From Ferrimonas futtsuensis DSM 18154 (lineage in GTDB: Bacteria > Pseudomonadota > Gammaproteobacteria > Enterobacterales > Shewanellaceae), in assembly GCF_000422645.1 (NCBI RefSeq), contig NZ_KE383896.1, positions 293,566-357,565 on the forward strand: a stretch of 64,000 nucleotides of DNA, given 5' to 3'. The notes under the pieces were generated by a model. It worked only from the letters and a program-made list of their open reading frames with translations, had not been told where the DNA came from and ran no database searches. Positions 28,013 to 37,519 of this stretch are shown in pieces (the stretch's first letter is position 1; each line of letters opens with the position of its first letter). Position numbers and translations under genes: made by a program.

Positions 28013-28852
28013 ATGAACCTGGAAAACATCAGCGTCAATAAGAGCTTCGGTGGCTGGCACAAAAGGTACAGCCACCACTCCAGCAGCCTCAACTGCTCCA
28101 TGACTTTCGCCATCTTCCTGCCGCCTCAGGCCAGCGAGGCCAACCCGGTCCCTGTGCTCTACTGGCTCTCCGGGCTGACCTGCACCGATGAGAATTTCAT
28201 GCAGAAGGCGGGGGCACAACGCATCGCCGCCGATCTGGGCGTTGCCATCGTGGCTCCGGACACCAGCCCTCGAGGCGATGAGGTCGCCAACGATGACGGT
28301 TACGATATTGGCCAGGGGGCTGGCTTCTACGTCAACGCCACCCAGGCTCCCTGGAATCGCCACTACCGCATGTACGACTACGTGGTGGATGAGCTGCCCA
28401 AACTGGTGGAAGCCACCTTCCCGGTGACCGATCGGCGGGCCATCAGTGGTCACTCCATGGGGGGCCACGGCGCCTTGATGATCGCCCTGAAAAACCCCGA
28501 CAGATACCAGAGTGTGTCCGCCTTCAGCCCCATCGCCAATCCCATGAACTGCCCCTGGGGGCGCAAGGCGTTTACCGCCTATCTGGGCAATGATCTGGAG
28601 GCCTGGCAAGATCACGACAGCAGCGTGCTGATGCAGCAGGCCAAGCAGTTCCTTCCTGCATTGGTGGATCAGGGTGAGTCTGACGAGTTCCTGACCGAAC
28701 AGCTCAAGCCTGAAACCCTGGAGGCCGCAGCAGAAGTAAGCGCTTACCCCCTGACTCTGCGGCGTCACCCCGGCTACGACCACTCCTATTACTTCATGGC
28801 CAGCTTTATCGAGGAGCACCTGCGTTTTCACGCCAGGCACCTGGGGCTGTGA
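28013..28852 (+). CDS. frmB: S-formylglutathione hydrolase
   Basis: Hydrolyses S-formylglutathione to formate and glutathione, completing formaldehyde detoxification. 279 residues (E. coli FrmB 277). Alpha/beta hydrolase with the nucleophile elbow GHSMGGHGA and a C-terminal catalytic His in [12 protein letters not shown]. The ATG at 28013 aligns with known starts; an earlier in-frame ATG at 27962 would put the terminator hairpin inside the coding sequence and is rejected. Confidence 0.96.
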   Translation: MNLENISVNKSFGGWHKRYSHHSSSLNCSMTFAIFLPPQASEANPVPVLYWLSGLTCTDENFMQKAGAQRIAADLGVAIVAPDTSPRGDEVANDDGYDIGQGAGFYVNATQAPWNRHYRMYDYVVDELPKLVEATFPVTDRRAISGHSMGGHGALMIALKNPDRYQSVSAFSPIANPMNCPWGRKAFTAYLGNDLEAWQDHDSSVLMQQAKQFLPALVDQGESDEFLTEQLKPETLEAAAEVSAYPLTLRRHPGYDHSYYFMASFIEEHLRFHARHLGL

Positions 28853-28921
28853 TCACTTAGGTTTAGATCGATTCAATGAGGCGCCTCGTATTACTGGGAG
28901 AATCCCGGATACGGAGCGCCC

Positions 28922-29320
28922 ATGCCCTATACCCTGTTTGTGGACAGTCAATGCCCCCTGTGCCGGCGCGAATGTGAACACCTGCGCCGCTGGGACAAAC
29001 TCAATCGCCTTCAGTTTGAGGAGATCACCGATCCCGCCTGGCACTCGCGATTTCCCCAGGTGGATCCCCGGCACTGCCGGAAGGTGCTTCATGGGGTGGA
29101 TGAGCGCGGACGCCTGCACACCGGACTCGAAGTTACCCTGGCTGCCTGGGACAGGGTAGGTCGAGGACAGTGGGTTGCCTGGCTTCACTGGCCACTGCTG
29201 CGACCTGTTTCCGATCTGGGGTATCGGCACTTTGCCCGCCATCGCCACCGCATCTCCGCCTGGATCTTCAAAGAAACGCCCTGTGATCAGGGCCAGTGCC
29301 AACTGGGAGACAGACGATGA
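28922..29320 (+). CDS. DCC-family (DUF393) thiol-disulfide oxidoreductase-like protein
   Basis: 132 residues. The N-terminal FVDSQCPLCRRE carries the CxxC pair of the DCC/DUF393 family (thioredoxin-like fold). A later segment (AAWDRVGRGQW...LHWPLLRPV) matches the family's second half. Redox activity is inferred, the partner unknown. It overlaps the next SDR gene by four bases, so the two are co-translated. Confidence 0.82.
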   Translation: MPYTLFVDSQCPLCRRECEHLRRWDKLNRLQFEEITDPAWHSRFPQVDPRHCRKVLHGVDERGRLHTGLEVTLAAWDRVGRGQWVAWLHWPLLRPVSDLGYRHFARHRHRISAWIFKETPCDQGQCQLGDRR

Positions 29321-30033
29321 AGGTTGAGTTGGTGATTGGTGCCAGCAGTGGACTAGGCCAGGCACTGGTGCGCCTCTCCATGGTGGAACCCGATTCCCGG
29401 GTTATCGCCATCAGCCGCTCTACTCTGCCGCCGTTTACCCACCCTGATGTCCAGTGGATCTGTTGTGACAACAGCCCTGGCGCCATCGCCAGGGCGGTCG
29501 AAGCGTTGGCGCCTTTTGCGGGGATAATCACCCGAATCACCCTGTGTAACGGCCGCCTCCACGACCATGGCATAGTGCCGGAAAAGAAGTTGGAACAACT
29601 GGATGAGCAGTCGCTGACACGGCTGCTGCACAGCAATACCATAGTGCCAGCCCTCTGGCTCAGGGCCCTGATCCCCCTACTGCACGCCACCCCCCAGGTG
29701 GTGTTGTCGGTGCTCAGCGCCCGAGTAGGCAGCATTGGCGACAACCGTCTGGGCGGTTGGTACAGCTACCGGGCCAGTAAGGCGGCCCTCAATCAGTTGC
29801 TGCAGTGCTGTGCCATAGAAGCAGCCCGCCGGGCCAAGGGCGTAAAATTGGTGGCCTACCACCCTGGCACGGTGGATACCCGGCTCTCCCGTCCCTTCCA
29901 GCAGAGATTGCGACCGGAGCAACTGCTGAGCCCAGAGCAGGCCGCGCGTCACCTGATGCAGGTTACCGCCGAGCTGATGCCCGACGGGACTCTGAGCTAC
30001 CTGGACTGGCGCGGCAAAACCATCCCCTGGTAA
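29317..30033 (+). CDS. Short-chain dehydrogenase/reductase
   Basis: 238 residues from the ATG at 29317 (GGGAGA upstream). Rossmann nucleotide motif GASSGLGQ at residues 7-14, active-site Tyr and Lys in YRASK, and a Ser in the preceding strand (SVLSARVG). NAD(P)-dependent; resembles the C-factor/CsgA-like SDRs. Substrate unknown. Its 3' end overlaps the converging DUF3626 gene by 37 bases. Confidence 0.88.
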   Translation: MKVELVIGASSGLGQALVRLSMVEPDSRVIAISRSTLPPFTHPDVQWICCDNSPGAIARAVEALAPFAGIITRITLCNGRLHDHGIVPEKKLEQLDEQSLTRLLHSNTIVPALWLRALIPLLHATPQVVLSVLSARVGSIGDNRLGGWYSYRASKAALNQLLQCCAIEAARRAKGVKLVAYHPGTVDTRLSRPFQQRLRPEQLLSPEQAARHLMQVTAELMPDGTLSYLDWRGKTIPW

Positions 30034-31076
30034 TGACCAAAGCGCACCAGGGCATGCCATAACCACTTCAGCCCCTGACGGGCCAGCGACTCATCCCCAA
30101 GATCCCGCCACAGCTGAGGGTCTTGGTGCAGCCGCCAGGCAGCCTGGCCCAGGGCAGAGGCGTTTAACATGCCATCGGCGGCCGCCCGCAGGCCAAGCTC
30201 AGGCAACAACGGGCCCCGAAAATCATCGGGAAGCTCCGACGCCATCAGCGTGGGGCCAGAGCGCCAGGCGAGGGAGAATCCGCCCTCGTTGGCCAGCCTC
30301 TGCATCCGCGCTCCAGTATCGGTGCCCCGGTAGCTGTCGTCGGCCACCAGCGACTCAACATCTCTGTCCAGCCGCACCTCACCATGAACCTGAGCCTCGA
30401 TGTAGTGGTCCAGACTGCGCACCGCGGGCTGCTCAAGTTGCCACTTAAGAGGCTGAGACAGGGCCTGCGCCAGATGATCCAGCAGATGAGGCGGCCTTGC
30501 TGGCCACCCCAGGGCCGTATCGCTTTCAAAGCTCTGCTCCAGCATGGCCGCCAGCACGTCATCCATCAGATTCAGGGTGCCGCGCTCCTGCGGCGAGCGG
30601 TAGGAGTCCCGGTAGCTGAAACTGCAGCGGGCCATCACAGCGGGCTTAAGACGGAAATAGCAGCTGCCAAACCTGGGGCTGGGGCCATCGGCACCACGCA
30701 CCAAGTCCAGAGCGCCATACTTGGGCCGCTCGCCGCCCTCTCGGTAATGGTGACCGAACAGGGCACTCTCCCAGTTGTCCCTTGGCCCACCGGGTTCAGG
30801 GGACAGGTGGCCGTTGGACAGGCCGGTGTCGAACTGGCTTAGGTAACTTCCCCGCTGCGCCATCCCGGCGATCACCGGCCGCCCCTGAGGATCGGGACGA
30901 TCCGGATGAAAATGCAGCGCCACGGTCCCCTGCAAACGGAGCCGCTCTTTCAGCCGTTCCACCTCATCGGGCTGCCGATTGCTCATGGCCAGCACCTGGG
31001 CGATGCGGTCTCTGGCCTGGGCCTGTCTGGGCCTGGCATGGCGTTCAACCGCCTCCAACGCGGGGTACGCTTCCAT
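29997..31076 (-). CDS. DUF3626 family protein
   Basis: 359 residues from the ATG at 31076 (AAGGAG 5 bases upstream). The motif VALHFHPDR (about residue 53) and the later EAQVHGEVRL with RMQRLAN fit DUF3626, a family of unknown function with a conserved His cluster that could bind metal. No signal peptide, so cytoplasmic. It converges on and overlaps the SDR gene. Confidence 0.8.
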   Translation of the reverse strand: MEAYPALEAVERHARPRQAQARDRIAQVLAMSNRQPDEVERLKERLRLQGTVALHFHPDRPDPQGRPVIAGMAQRGSYLSQFDTGLSNGHLSPEPGGPRDNWESALFGHHYREGGERPKYGALDLVRGADGPSPRFGSCYFRLKPAVMARCSFSYRDSYRSPQERGTLNLMDDVLAAMLEQSFESDTALGWPARPPHLLDHLAQALSQPLKWQLEQPAVRSLDHYIEAQVHGEVRLDRDVESLVADDSYRGTDTGARMQRLANEGGFSLAWRSGPTLMASELPDDFRGPLLPELGLRAAADGMLNASALGQAAWRLHQDPQLWRDLGDESLARQGLKWLWHALVRFGHYQGMVLPRQSR

Positions 31077-31179
31077 GGGGTCTCCTTCACACCTCTCTCC
31101 CCCTACCTTGGCAGCATTCATTGAGGATTGAAATGGAGTCCAGGGAAGAGAAAGAGATCCCGGCATGAAAATAAATCAG

Positions 31180-31207
31180 TTGCCATTGAATTTTTAATCA
31201 ATTAAAT
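31180..31207 (+). promoter_or_regulatory. Probable promoter of the RcsF-like gene
   Basis: TTGCCA (31180-31185), 16-base spacer, TTAAAT (31202-31207), about 44 bases before the start codon in AT-rich DNA. Confidence 0.45.
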
Positions 31208-31250
31208 CAACTAACTGACCAAAGGAGAGAATAACTTTGAAGGAGTCTCC

Positions 31251-31616
31251 ATGAAGCCGATACTGATCGCATTGACCATCGCCGGACTCACCGCCTGCAG
31301 CGGCATCCGTGTCTCCAGCAACACCGGCCCCTATGTCGAGAGCCGGGTGTTTGCCCACGAAGTGGAGCAATACAGCCGAGAGGAGCTGGAGCGGCACCAG
31401 TATCGCTTCCTCGGTACGGTGGACACCGAATCCTGCCAGGAGGAGAGGAGCGACTCGCTCCCATCGGAGAAAGGGCTGAAAAGTGTTCTGCGAAGCAAAG
31501 TTGCCGAGCTGGGGGGCAACGCCATCAGCTACAATGGCTGTGAGTCAAAACGCGATTACTACGGTTGTCGTACCTGGCTGCGCTGTGAAGCTCTGGGGTA
31601 TGAAATCCTGGACTAG
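31251..31616 (+). CDS. rcsF: RcsF-like outer-membrane lipoprotein
   Basis: 121 residues; lipobox LTAC puts the lipidated cysteine at residue 16. Four further cysteines stand at 62, 97, 106 and 112, spaced 35, 9 and 6. This is exactly the spacing of the four disulfide cysteines of E. coli RcsF (74, 109, 118, 124), and the context (FLGTVDTESCQ, AISYNGC, GCRTWLRC) also fits. RcsF senses envelope stress and signals through IgaA to the Rcs phosphorelay. No rcsB/C/D gene is in the window. AAGGAG precedes the ATG. Confidence 0.82.
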   Translation: MKPILIALTIAGLTACSGIRVSSNTGPYVESRVFAHEVEQYSREELERHQYRFLGTVDTESCQEERSDSLPSEKGLKSVLRSKVAELGGNAISYNGCESKRDYYGCRTWLRCEALGYEILD

Positions 31617-31669
31617 AGCACCGGTCCTGCAACACGTACAATGCTCCTCCCCCAACACAGGAGAACACC

Positions 31670-31834
31670 ATGTCCCTGGATGACGCCCCACAGGAGATAA
31701 AGCTGGCGGTGGATCTGATCTATCTGCTGGAAAGCAATGAGATCGACCCCGATGTGGCACTCAAGGCCCTGGCCATTGTCGAGAGGGATCTGCGCAGCAA
31801 ACTGTCCGCAGCCCCCTCCGCCAACACCCCCTAG
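31670..31834 (+). CDS. ybaM: YbaM family small protein (DUF2496)
   Basis: 54 residues from the ATG at 31670 with AGGAG 6 bases upstream. MSLDDAPQEIKLAVDLIYLL and ALKALAIVERDL match E. coli YbaM ([20 protein letters not shown]...RALDIVKRD) closely. Cytoplasmic, function unknown. It is 53 bases downstream of the RcsF-like gene and converges with mrcB. Confidence 0.9.
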   Translation: MSLDDAPQEIKLAVDLIYLLESNEIDPDVALKALAIVERDLRSKLSAAPSANTP

Positions 31835-31873
31835 GCACGCCCACCTTGCCAGGGGCAAAGAAAACCATCGCCT

Positions 31874-34246
31874 CTAAAGCCCCAATACCCGCTCCAGCCA
31901 GTTGCGCTCCCGGCCAGCACCGTCACAGCCGGTGGGGTTGGGCCAGCTGCGGGCATCCGCCGGCAGGGCCCTGGCACCATGGCAATCCTCAGCCACCGCC
32001 ACACCACGCGCATTGAAGTAGCCCTGCAGTGTCCCTTCTGGAGGGGTCAACACCAGAGACAAGGGATCCCGCTGAGCCAGATAGCGGCGATAGAGAGGCA
32101 GGGCGGCACTGGAGCCGTAGAGATTGGCCGCCCCGTTGTCATCCCTGCCCACCCAGGTGATCACCACATCCCTGTCATCGAAGCCAGCAAACCAGGCATC
32201 CCGGCCGTTGGAGCTGGTGCCGGTCTTGCCCGCCAGAATAACTCCGGGGAACGCCTCGGCCAGCCGACGACCTGTTCCCCGGACTACCACTTGAGTCAAC
32301 AGATGGTCCACCAGATAAGAGGCCTGCTCAGACAGCGCCTGACGGCTGCGATCCCTGTGCTCGGCCAGAGGCGCATTGTCCTGATCCAGCACATGGCGCA
32401 CCGTATGCAGCTGCTGATACCGGCCGCCATTGGCCAGGGTCTGATAGATCTGGGCCAACTCCAGAGGGGATCCCTCCATGGAGCCCAGTAACATTGACGG
32501 CACCGGATTGATGGGCTGCTGCCACCCCGCTTCCATCAGGCTGCCCTCCACCGCCTCCAGTCCCAGGTTCATCCCCAGATTCACCGTGGGCACGTTGTAG
32601 GAGCGAACCAGGCCATCCGACAAGGGCACCTGCCCCCGATACTGCTTATCGTCGTTCTTGGGCGACCAGGTTGAACCGCCACTGCTCTTCAGGGTGATGG
32701 GCTCATCCTTCACCGGGGTGGCCAGATTGAAGCGCTGAGGCTGGGCCAGGGCCGTGAGATAGACGAAGGGTTTCACCAGAGAGCCGATGGGGCGCCGCGC
32801 ATCCCGGGCCCGGTTGAACCCCTTAAACTCGGGATTACGATCGCCAACCATGGCCAACACCCCGCCCTGGTAGCGATCCACCGCCACCATGGCACTCTGC
32901 AGGCTGTCATCGTTGCGATCACGGCTCAGCTGATCCATCCCCTTGCTGACTGCCTGCTCCGCCGCCTTCTGGGCCAAGGGATCGAGGGTCGTGTACACCT
33001 TGAGCCCGGATCGCTTCAGGGTCTGAGGGCCATAGCGGTTGGCCAGTTCGAAACGGACCTGCTGCATGAAGGCGGGCACACGATGACGCTGCCGCGACTT
33101 GGCATCGCGTACCCCCAAGCCTTGCCCCGCAGCCTGCTGATACTGGTCCCGGGAGATCAGCCCCTCCTCCAGCATCAGCTTCAGCACCAGATCCCGCCGC
33201 TGTGCCACCCGCTCGGGGAAGCGCCAGGGGTTGTAGTAACTGGGTCCCTTGATCATCGCCACCAGGGTGGCCTGCTGGCCTATGGTCAGCTCCTCGATGG
33301 GCCGGTGGAAATAGAAGCGGGCCGCCAGCCCGACGCCGTGAACCCCGATGCTGCCATCCTGGCCCATGTACACCTCATTGAGGTAGGCCTCCAGGATGGT
33401 GTCCTTGTCGTAGCGGTAGTCGATGATCAGCGCCATCAAGGCTTCCCGGACCTTACGCCACAGGGAGCGCTCCCGGTTCAGGAAAAAGTTCTTCGCCAGC
33501 TGCTGGGTCAGGGTGGAGCCCCCCTGAACGGTCCGGCCCGCCTTGAGATTCACCACCAGGGCCCGGGCGATGGCCAGCGGGGCCACACCATGGTGGTGGT
33601 AGAACTCCCTATCCTCGGTGCGCAACAGGGCATTCACCAGACTCTCAGGGATCTGCTCCCTGGGGATAAACAGCCTGTCTTCCCGGTCACCGGCAACAAT
33701 GCGATCCAGCAGCAGGGCCTCCAGGTGAACGAAACCCAGGTCCCGGCCGTCGCTGGAGCGCTGCAGCCGGGTGATGCGGTTGTCGCTGAAACGGATCATC
33801 ACCTTCTGGGCTGGCTCGAAGCCGCCCGGGCCGTCATAGGCCCGTTTGAACAGCTCCACCCGGTCGCTGGCCACAGCAAACTCCCCTTCATGGCTGGGAT
33901 GGCCGGTGTTGCGATACCCCAGCAGTGACAACTCCTGCTTGAGCTGAGCATGGGTAATGGGCGCCCCGGGATAGATGGCCATGGGACGGGCGTAGATCTG
34001 CGCCGGCAGGTGCCAGCGCTGCCCCTCGAACTTGTCGGCAATGACCTGGTCCAGGTAGACGCAGTAAGCCGCGGTGATGCCTAACAGGGCCAAGGCACCG
34101 ATCAGGGCAATGCCCAGCAGGCGCCGCCCCCAGCGACGGGGCTGACGGCTGTTTTTGCGGGCTGAGCCCTTGCGGGCCGACGCTTTTCGGGGCGCCCTTT
34201 TTGGCTGTTTTGGGCGAGTGGTCGTACGACTGGGCTGTTTGGCCAT
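31874..34246 (-). CDS. mrcB: Penicillin-binding protein 1B, bifunctional peptidoglycan synthase
   Basis: 790 residues. A very basic cytoplasmic tail (residues 1-40), one membrane helix (about 41-66), a UB2H domain (about 75-165, the LpoB docking site in E. coli), the family-51 glycosyltransferase (catalytic E211 in EDREFYHHHG; QGGSTLTQQLAKN) and the transpeptidase with S489-x-x-K492, SYN 549-551 and KTGTS 674-678. It polymerises and cross-links lipid II in the periplasm. It starts immediately after the hrpB stop, the same pair order as in E. coli. Confidence 0.97.
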   Translation of the reverse strand: MAKQPSRTTTRPKQPKRAPRKASARKGSARKNSRQPRRWGRRLLGIALIGALALLGITAAYCVYLDQVIADKFEGQRWHLPAQIYARPMAIYPGAPITHAQLKQELSLLGYRNTGHPSHEGEFAVASDRVELFKRAYDGPGGFEPAQKVMIRFSDNRITRLQRSSDGRDLGFVHLEALLLDRIVAGDREDRLFIPREQIPESLVNALLRTEDREFYHHHGVAPLAIARALVVNLKAGRTVQGGSTLTQQLAKNFFLNRERSLWRKVREALMALIIDYRYDKDTILEAYLNEVYMGQDGSIGVHGVGLAARFYFHRPIEELTIGQQATLVAMIKGPSYYNPWRFPERVAQRRDLVLKLMLEEGLISRDQYQQAAGQGLGVRDAKSRQRHRVPAFMQQVRFELANRYGPQTLKRSGLKVYTTLDPLAQKAAEQAVSKGMDQLSRDRNDDSLQSAMVAVDRYQGGVLAMVGDRNPEFKGFNRARDARRPIGSLVKPFVYLTALAQPQRFNLATPVKDEPITLKSSGGSTWSPKNDDKQYRGQVPLSDGLVRSYNVPTVNLGMNLGLEAVEGSLMEAGWQQPINPVPSMLLGSMEGSPLELAQIYQTLANGGRYQQLHTVRHVLDQDNAPLAEHRDRSRQALSEQASYLVDHLLTQVVVRGTGRRLAEAFPGVILAGKTGTSSNGRDAWFAGFDDRDVVITWVGRDDNGAANLYGSSAALPLYRRYLAQRDPLSLVLTPPEGTLQGYFNARGVAVAEDCHGARALPADARSWPNPTGCDGAGRERNWLERVLGL

Positions 34247-36745
34247 CTACTGCTGTTGCATCCTCTTTTTGGTCACTCGGGTCGCCTGGGCATTGGCGGG
34301 GTCATCGGGCCACAGGTGTTTGGGGTAGCGCCCCTTCATCTCTTTCTTCACCTCGTTCCACGCCCCCTTCCAGAAAGCGGCCAGATCTTCGGTCACCTGC
34401 AACGGCCTGTGAGCCGGGGAGAGCAGTTCCAGGGTCACCGGCAGCTGGCCACGCGCCAGCCTGGGGGTGGCCGCCTCACCATACATCTCCTGAACCCGCA
34501 CCGCCAACTTCACCCCCTTGGGGTGATAGTGAAGCTTCAACTTGCTGCCTGTGGGCGCCTGCCAATGAGTGGGCAGCAGAGCGTCCAACTGCTGCTGCAG
34601 GGCCCACTCCAGACTGGCCTGAAGGATCCCCTTGAGATCCACCTTTTTCAGCTGGGCCACCCGCTTCAAGCCGGTCAGATAGGGTCCCAGCCAGGCTTCC
34701 AGCCCTTCCATCAGCGCCTGATCGCTGAGATCCGGCCAACCCTGTTCAGGGCAGAGCCGGCGGGCGTGGTCTAGCCTCAGGCGCCACTGTTCAATGGATT
34801 CATTCCAGGGCAGCAGGCCAAGCCCCTGTCGGCGAATCGCCTCCAGCAAGGCCAGACGGTAATCCTCATCGCTGATGTCGGTCAACGGCAGGCGTTTGAG
34901 CGTCAGACTGCCCAGCATCTGCCTCTGCTCTGCCACCAGCTCACCGCTTTTGCTGTCCAGGTGCTGGGCGCGTTTGCTGACGATCAGGTGTGGCATCGCC
35001 TGGGTCAGCAGTGACAAATCCAGCTCAGCGGCGAGATGAATTAGGGCATCCCCCTGCCCCTGGCGCTCAGACAGCTGAGCCGCCACCAGTAAGCCATGAC
35101 GCCCCTGCCAGGGGTCATCCTGAGGCAGGGTGGCGCCACTGCCCCCGCTGAGTTGATAACGACCGTCCTTGCCTCTGGCCTGGGCGATGCGGTCCGGATA
35201 GGCCAGGGCCAGCAATAAACCGGCATGGTCGCCGGAAGCGGGCGCGCCTTTGCACCCCAGTTGGCCACGCCACTTCTGTGCCTGCTGTTTTGCGGGGCCC
35301 GCCAACTTACCCAGGCGCAGCTCGATGTCCACGCCAACCCGGCGCCCGCGCAGGGGATCCGCCTCCTCCAGCAGCGCCGCCAGTTCACAGGCCAGCGTCT
35401 GCAACCCAGAGACACCGAGACTCTGCTCGAGCTCAGCCGCTTTGAGCAACATGTGGCCAAGGCGGGGATCGCTGCCCAGGCGGTGGACCTGACGCCCCAT
35501 AGAGGTCAGTCGATGCTGCCCATCCACCAGCTCAAGTTGCTGAAGCAGTATCCAGGCCCGATTCATGGCCGCCTTGGGCGGCTCGGTGAGCCAACACAGG
35601 TCGGTCGCCTGTCGGCAGCCCCAGGCTGCCAGCTCCAGTGCCAGATGGGTCAGGTCCGCCGTGGTGATCTCCGGGGCATCACTTTCCGCCAGCCCCTGTT
35701 GCATCGCGTCACTCCACAGGCGCACCCCATGACCCGGCATCAATCGCCCGGCTCGGCCGCTGCGCTGAGCCGCAGAGCCCTGACTGATGCGCACCGTCTC
35801 CAACCGGGTCAGGCCACTGCGCAGGTTATACCTGGCCTGACGCTGCCAGCCCGCATCCACCACCACGGAGATGCCGTCGATGGTCAGGCTGGACTCGGCA
35901 ATATTGGTCGCCAGAACCACCTTACGAACGCCCGAGGGCGGCGAGGCAATCGCCTCATCCTGCTCCCTGGGGGACAGCTGGCCATAGAGGGGACAGAGTT
36001 TAACCCCGTCTGCCAGTCCCTGTTGCAGCTGCTCCTGGGCCCGACGAATCTCGCCCTGACCGGGGAAGAAAGCCAGGATGTTGCCCTGCCTCTGGCCCAG
36101 CTGGCGGCGAATCTGGGCCACCGCGTGATTGACCCAGGGCTCACCCTGGGGCACCGGCTGGTACTCCAGCGACACCGGGTAGCTGCGACCCTCGCTGCTC
36201 ACCTTAACCGCATCAGTCAGGCACTGTTCAAAGCTCTGCCCCTCCAGGGTGGCGGACATCAGCATCAGGGTCAGGTCCTCCCGCAGCCCCCCCTGGACCT
36301 CCAGAGCCAGGGCCAGGGCAAGATCCGTGGCCAGATGACGCTCATGCACTTCGTCGAACAGCACCAGTGCGACCCCGTCCAATTCGGGATCACTCTGAAT
36401 CTGGCGGGTCAGCACCCCCTCGGTAACGATCTCCAGTCGGGTACGGGCACTGACCCGGGTCTCACCGCGAACCCGCAAGCCCACGGTCTCTCCGACGCTC
36501 TCCCCAAGCTTCGCCGCCAGATAGCGGGCGATGGCCCGGGCGGCGATGCGCCGAGGCTCCAGCAACAGTATGCGCCCCTTGACTTCGGGCCAGCCAAGCA
36601 TCGCCAAAGGAAGGGCCGTGGACTTACCGGCGCCTGTGGGGGCCTGAAGGATGATCTGATTGTGGGAGGCCAGGGCCTGGCGCAATGGGCCAAACACCTC
36701 TTCGATGGGCAAAGCGGACAAGGGGGCAACGTTCCTCAACAGCAT
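34247..36745 (-). CDS. hrpB: ATP-dependent helicase HrpB
   Basis: 832 residues from the ATG at 36745. DEAH-box type: Walker A APTGAGKST (near residue 35), Walker B DEVHER, SAT (MLMSATLEG), and the later QRSGRAGR motif VI. The HrpB-specific C-terminal region is present. A DExH RNA/DNA helicase whose substrate is uncertain. The ribosome site is weak; other starts up to 36784 (TTG, GTG) are possible but less likely by alignment with E. coli. It is transcribed with mrcB. Confidence 0.94.
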   Translation of the reverse strand: MLLRNVAPLSALPIEEVFGPLRQALASHNQIILQAPTGAGKSTALPLAMLGWPEVKGRILLLEPRRIAARAIARYLAAKLGESVGETVGLRVRGETRVSARTRLEIVTEGVLTRQIQSDPELDGVALVLFDEVHERHLATDLALALALEVQGGLREDLTLMLMSATLEGQSFEQCLTDAVKVSSEGRSYPVSLEYQPVPQGEPWVNHAVAQIRRQLGQRQGNILAFFPGQGEIRRAQEQLQQGLADGVKLCPLYGQLSPREQDEAIASPPSGVRKVVLATNIAESSLTIDGISVVVDAGWQRQARYNLRSGLTRLETVRISQGSAAQRSGRAGRLMPGHGVRLWSDAMQQGLAESDAPEITTADLTHLALELAAWGCRQATDLCWLTEPPKAAMNRAWILLQQLELVDGQHRLTSMGRQVHRLGSDPRLGHMLLKAAELEQSLGVSGLQTLACELAALLEEADPLRGRRVGVDIELRLGKLAGPAKQQAQKWRGQLGCKGAPASGDHAGLLLALAYPDRIAQARGKDGRYQLSGGSGATLPQDDPWQGRHGLLVAAQLSERQGQGDALIHLAAELDLSLLTQAMPHLIVSKRAQHLDSKSGELVAEQRQMLGSLTLKRLPLTDISDEDYRLALLEAIRRQGLGLLPWNESIEQWRLRLDHARRLCPEQGWPDLSDQALMEGLEAWLGPYLTGLKRVAQLKKVDLKGILQASLEWALQQQLDALLPTHWQAPTGSKLKLHYHPKGVKLAVRVQEMYGEAATPRLARGQLPVTLELLSPAHRPLQVTEDLAAFWKGAWNEVKKEMKGRYPKHLWPDDPANAQATRVTKKRMQQQ

Positions 36746-36851
36746 GGAAACCGACAGTGTACCCCCGGGGTGCACCGGGGCCAAGGGGGTGGTCGCTTTC
36801 GCCTACGAGCGGGAATATACTGACCTTAAAGGAGTTCAATCAAAGAGAACC

Positions 36852-37364
36852 ATGGCCGAACGACTGTTTTTCGCCCTGCCTGTCAGCATCAGCAGCCAGA
36901 TGGCCCTGATTAAGCACCAGGCCCACCTGGGGCAGTTGGGCAGGGTGGTGCCCGCCACCAACTTCCACCTGACCCTGGCGTTTCTGGGCCAGGTCACTCA
37001 AAAACAGAAGGAAGCGCTGATCGATCGCTGGCAGGATCTGGAGGTGCCCAGGCTGAATCTGACCCTGGATCGCTACCTGCATTTTCCCAAGGCCGGCGTG
37101 GTCTGTCTCGGCTGCGACCCATCCCCCATCGCCCTGAACCGGTTGGCCGCACAGCTCAGGCGGGATGCCGCCCAGCACGGGCTTCACAACCACAGGGCGC
37201 CTTTTCGTCCCCACGTCACCCTGTTTCGCGGGGTGCATGAGATCACCGAGTTGCCCGAACCCGCACCGGTCACCCTGGAGCTCAACGAGGTGCAGTTGAT
37301 GCGTTCTCACCGGGAGATGGGCAAGCTGATCTACAGCCCTCTGGTGCGTTGGCACGCCCGATAA
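36852..37364 (+). CDS. thpR: RNA 2',3'-cyclic phosphodiesterase
   Basis: 170 residues with the two HxTx motifs of the 2H phosphoesterase superfamily: HLTL (FHLTLAFLG) and HVTL (PHVTLFRG). Hydrolyses 2',3'-cyclic phosphates and in vitro ligates tRNA halves (former LigT). The start is the ATG at 36852. Divergent from hrpB, as in the E. coli order hrpB-ligT-sfsA. Confidence 0.93.
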   Translation: MAERLFFALPVSISSQMALIKHQAHLGQLGRVVPATNFHLTLAFLGQVTQKQKEALIDRWQDLEVPRLNLTLDRYLHFPKAGVVCLGCDPSPIALNRLAAQLRRDAAQHGLHNHRAPFRPHVTLFRGVHEITELPEPAPVTLELNEVQLMRSHREMGKLIYSPLVRWHAR

Positions 37365-37405
37365 AATCGATGATCTCTCACCCAGCTACTGACATCACTT
37401 GAGCC

Positions 37406-37444
37406 GGTTCACAGCCCTCATATATTTCTTTACACATGTGAACC
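37406..37444 (+). promoter_or_regulatory. Inverted repeat upstream of the diguanylate cyclase gene
   Basis: GGTTCACA (37406-37413) and TGTGAACC (37437-37444) are perfect 8-base inverted arms 23 bases apart, within AT-rich DNA and about 75 bases before the start codon. Possible operator. Confidence 0.4.
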
Positions 37445-37519
37445 ATATAACAGAATCAACCACTTAATTTCAGGAGTATGGGTTTAAGAGGGCAAAGCCC
37501 GAAGACGGAGCCATTTAAG

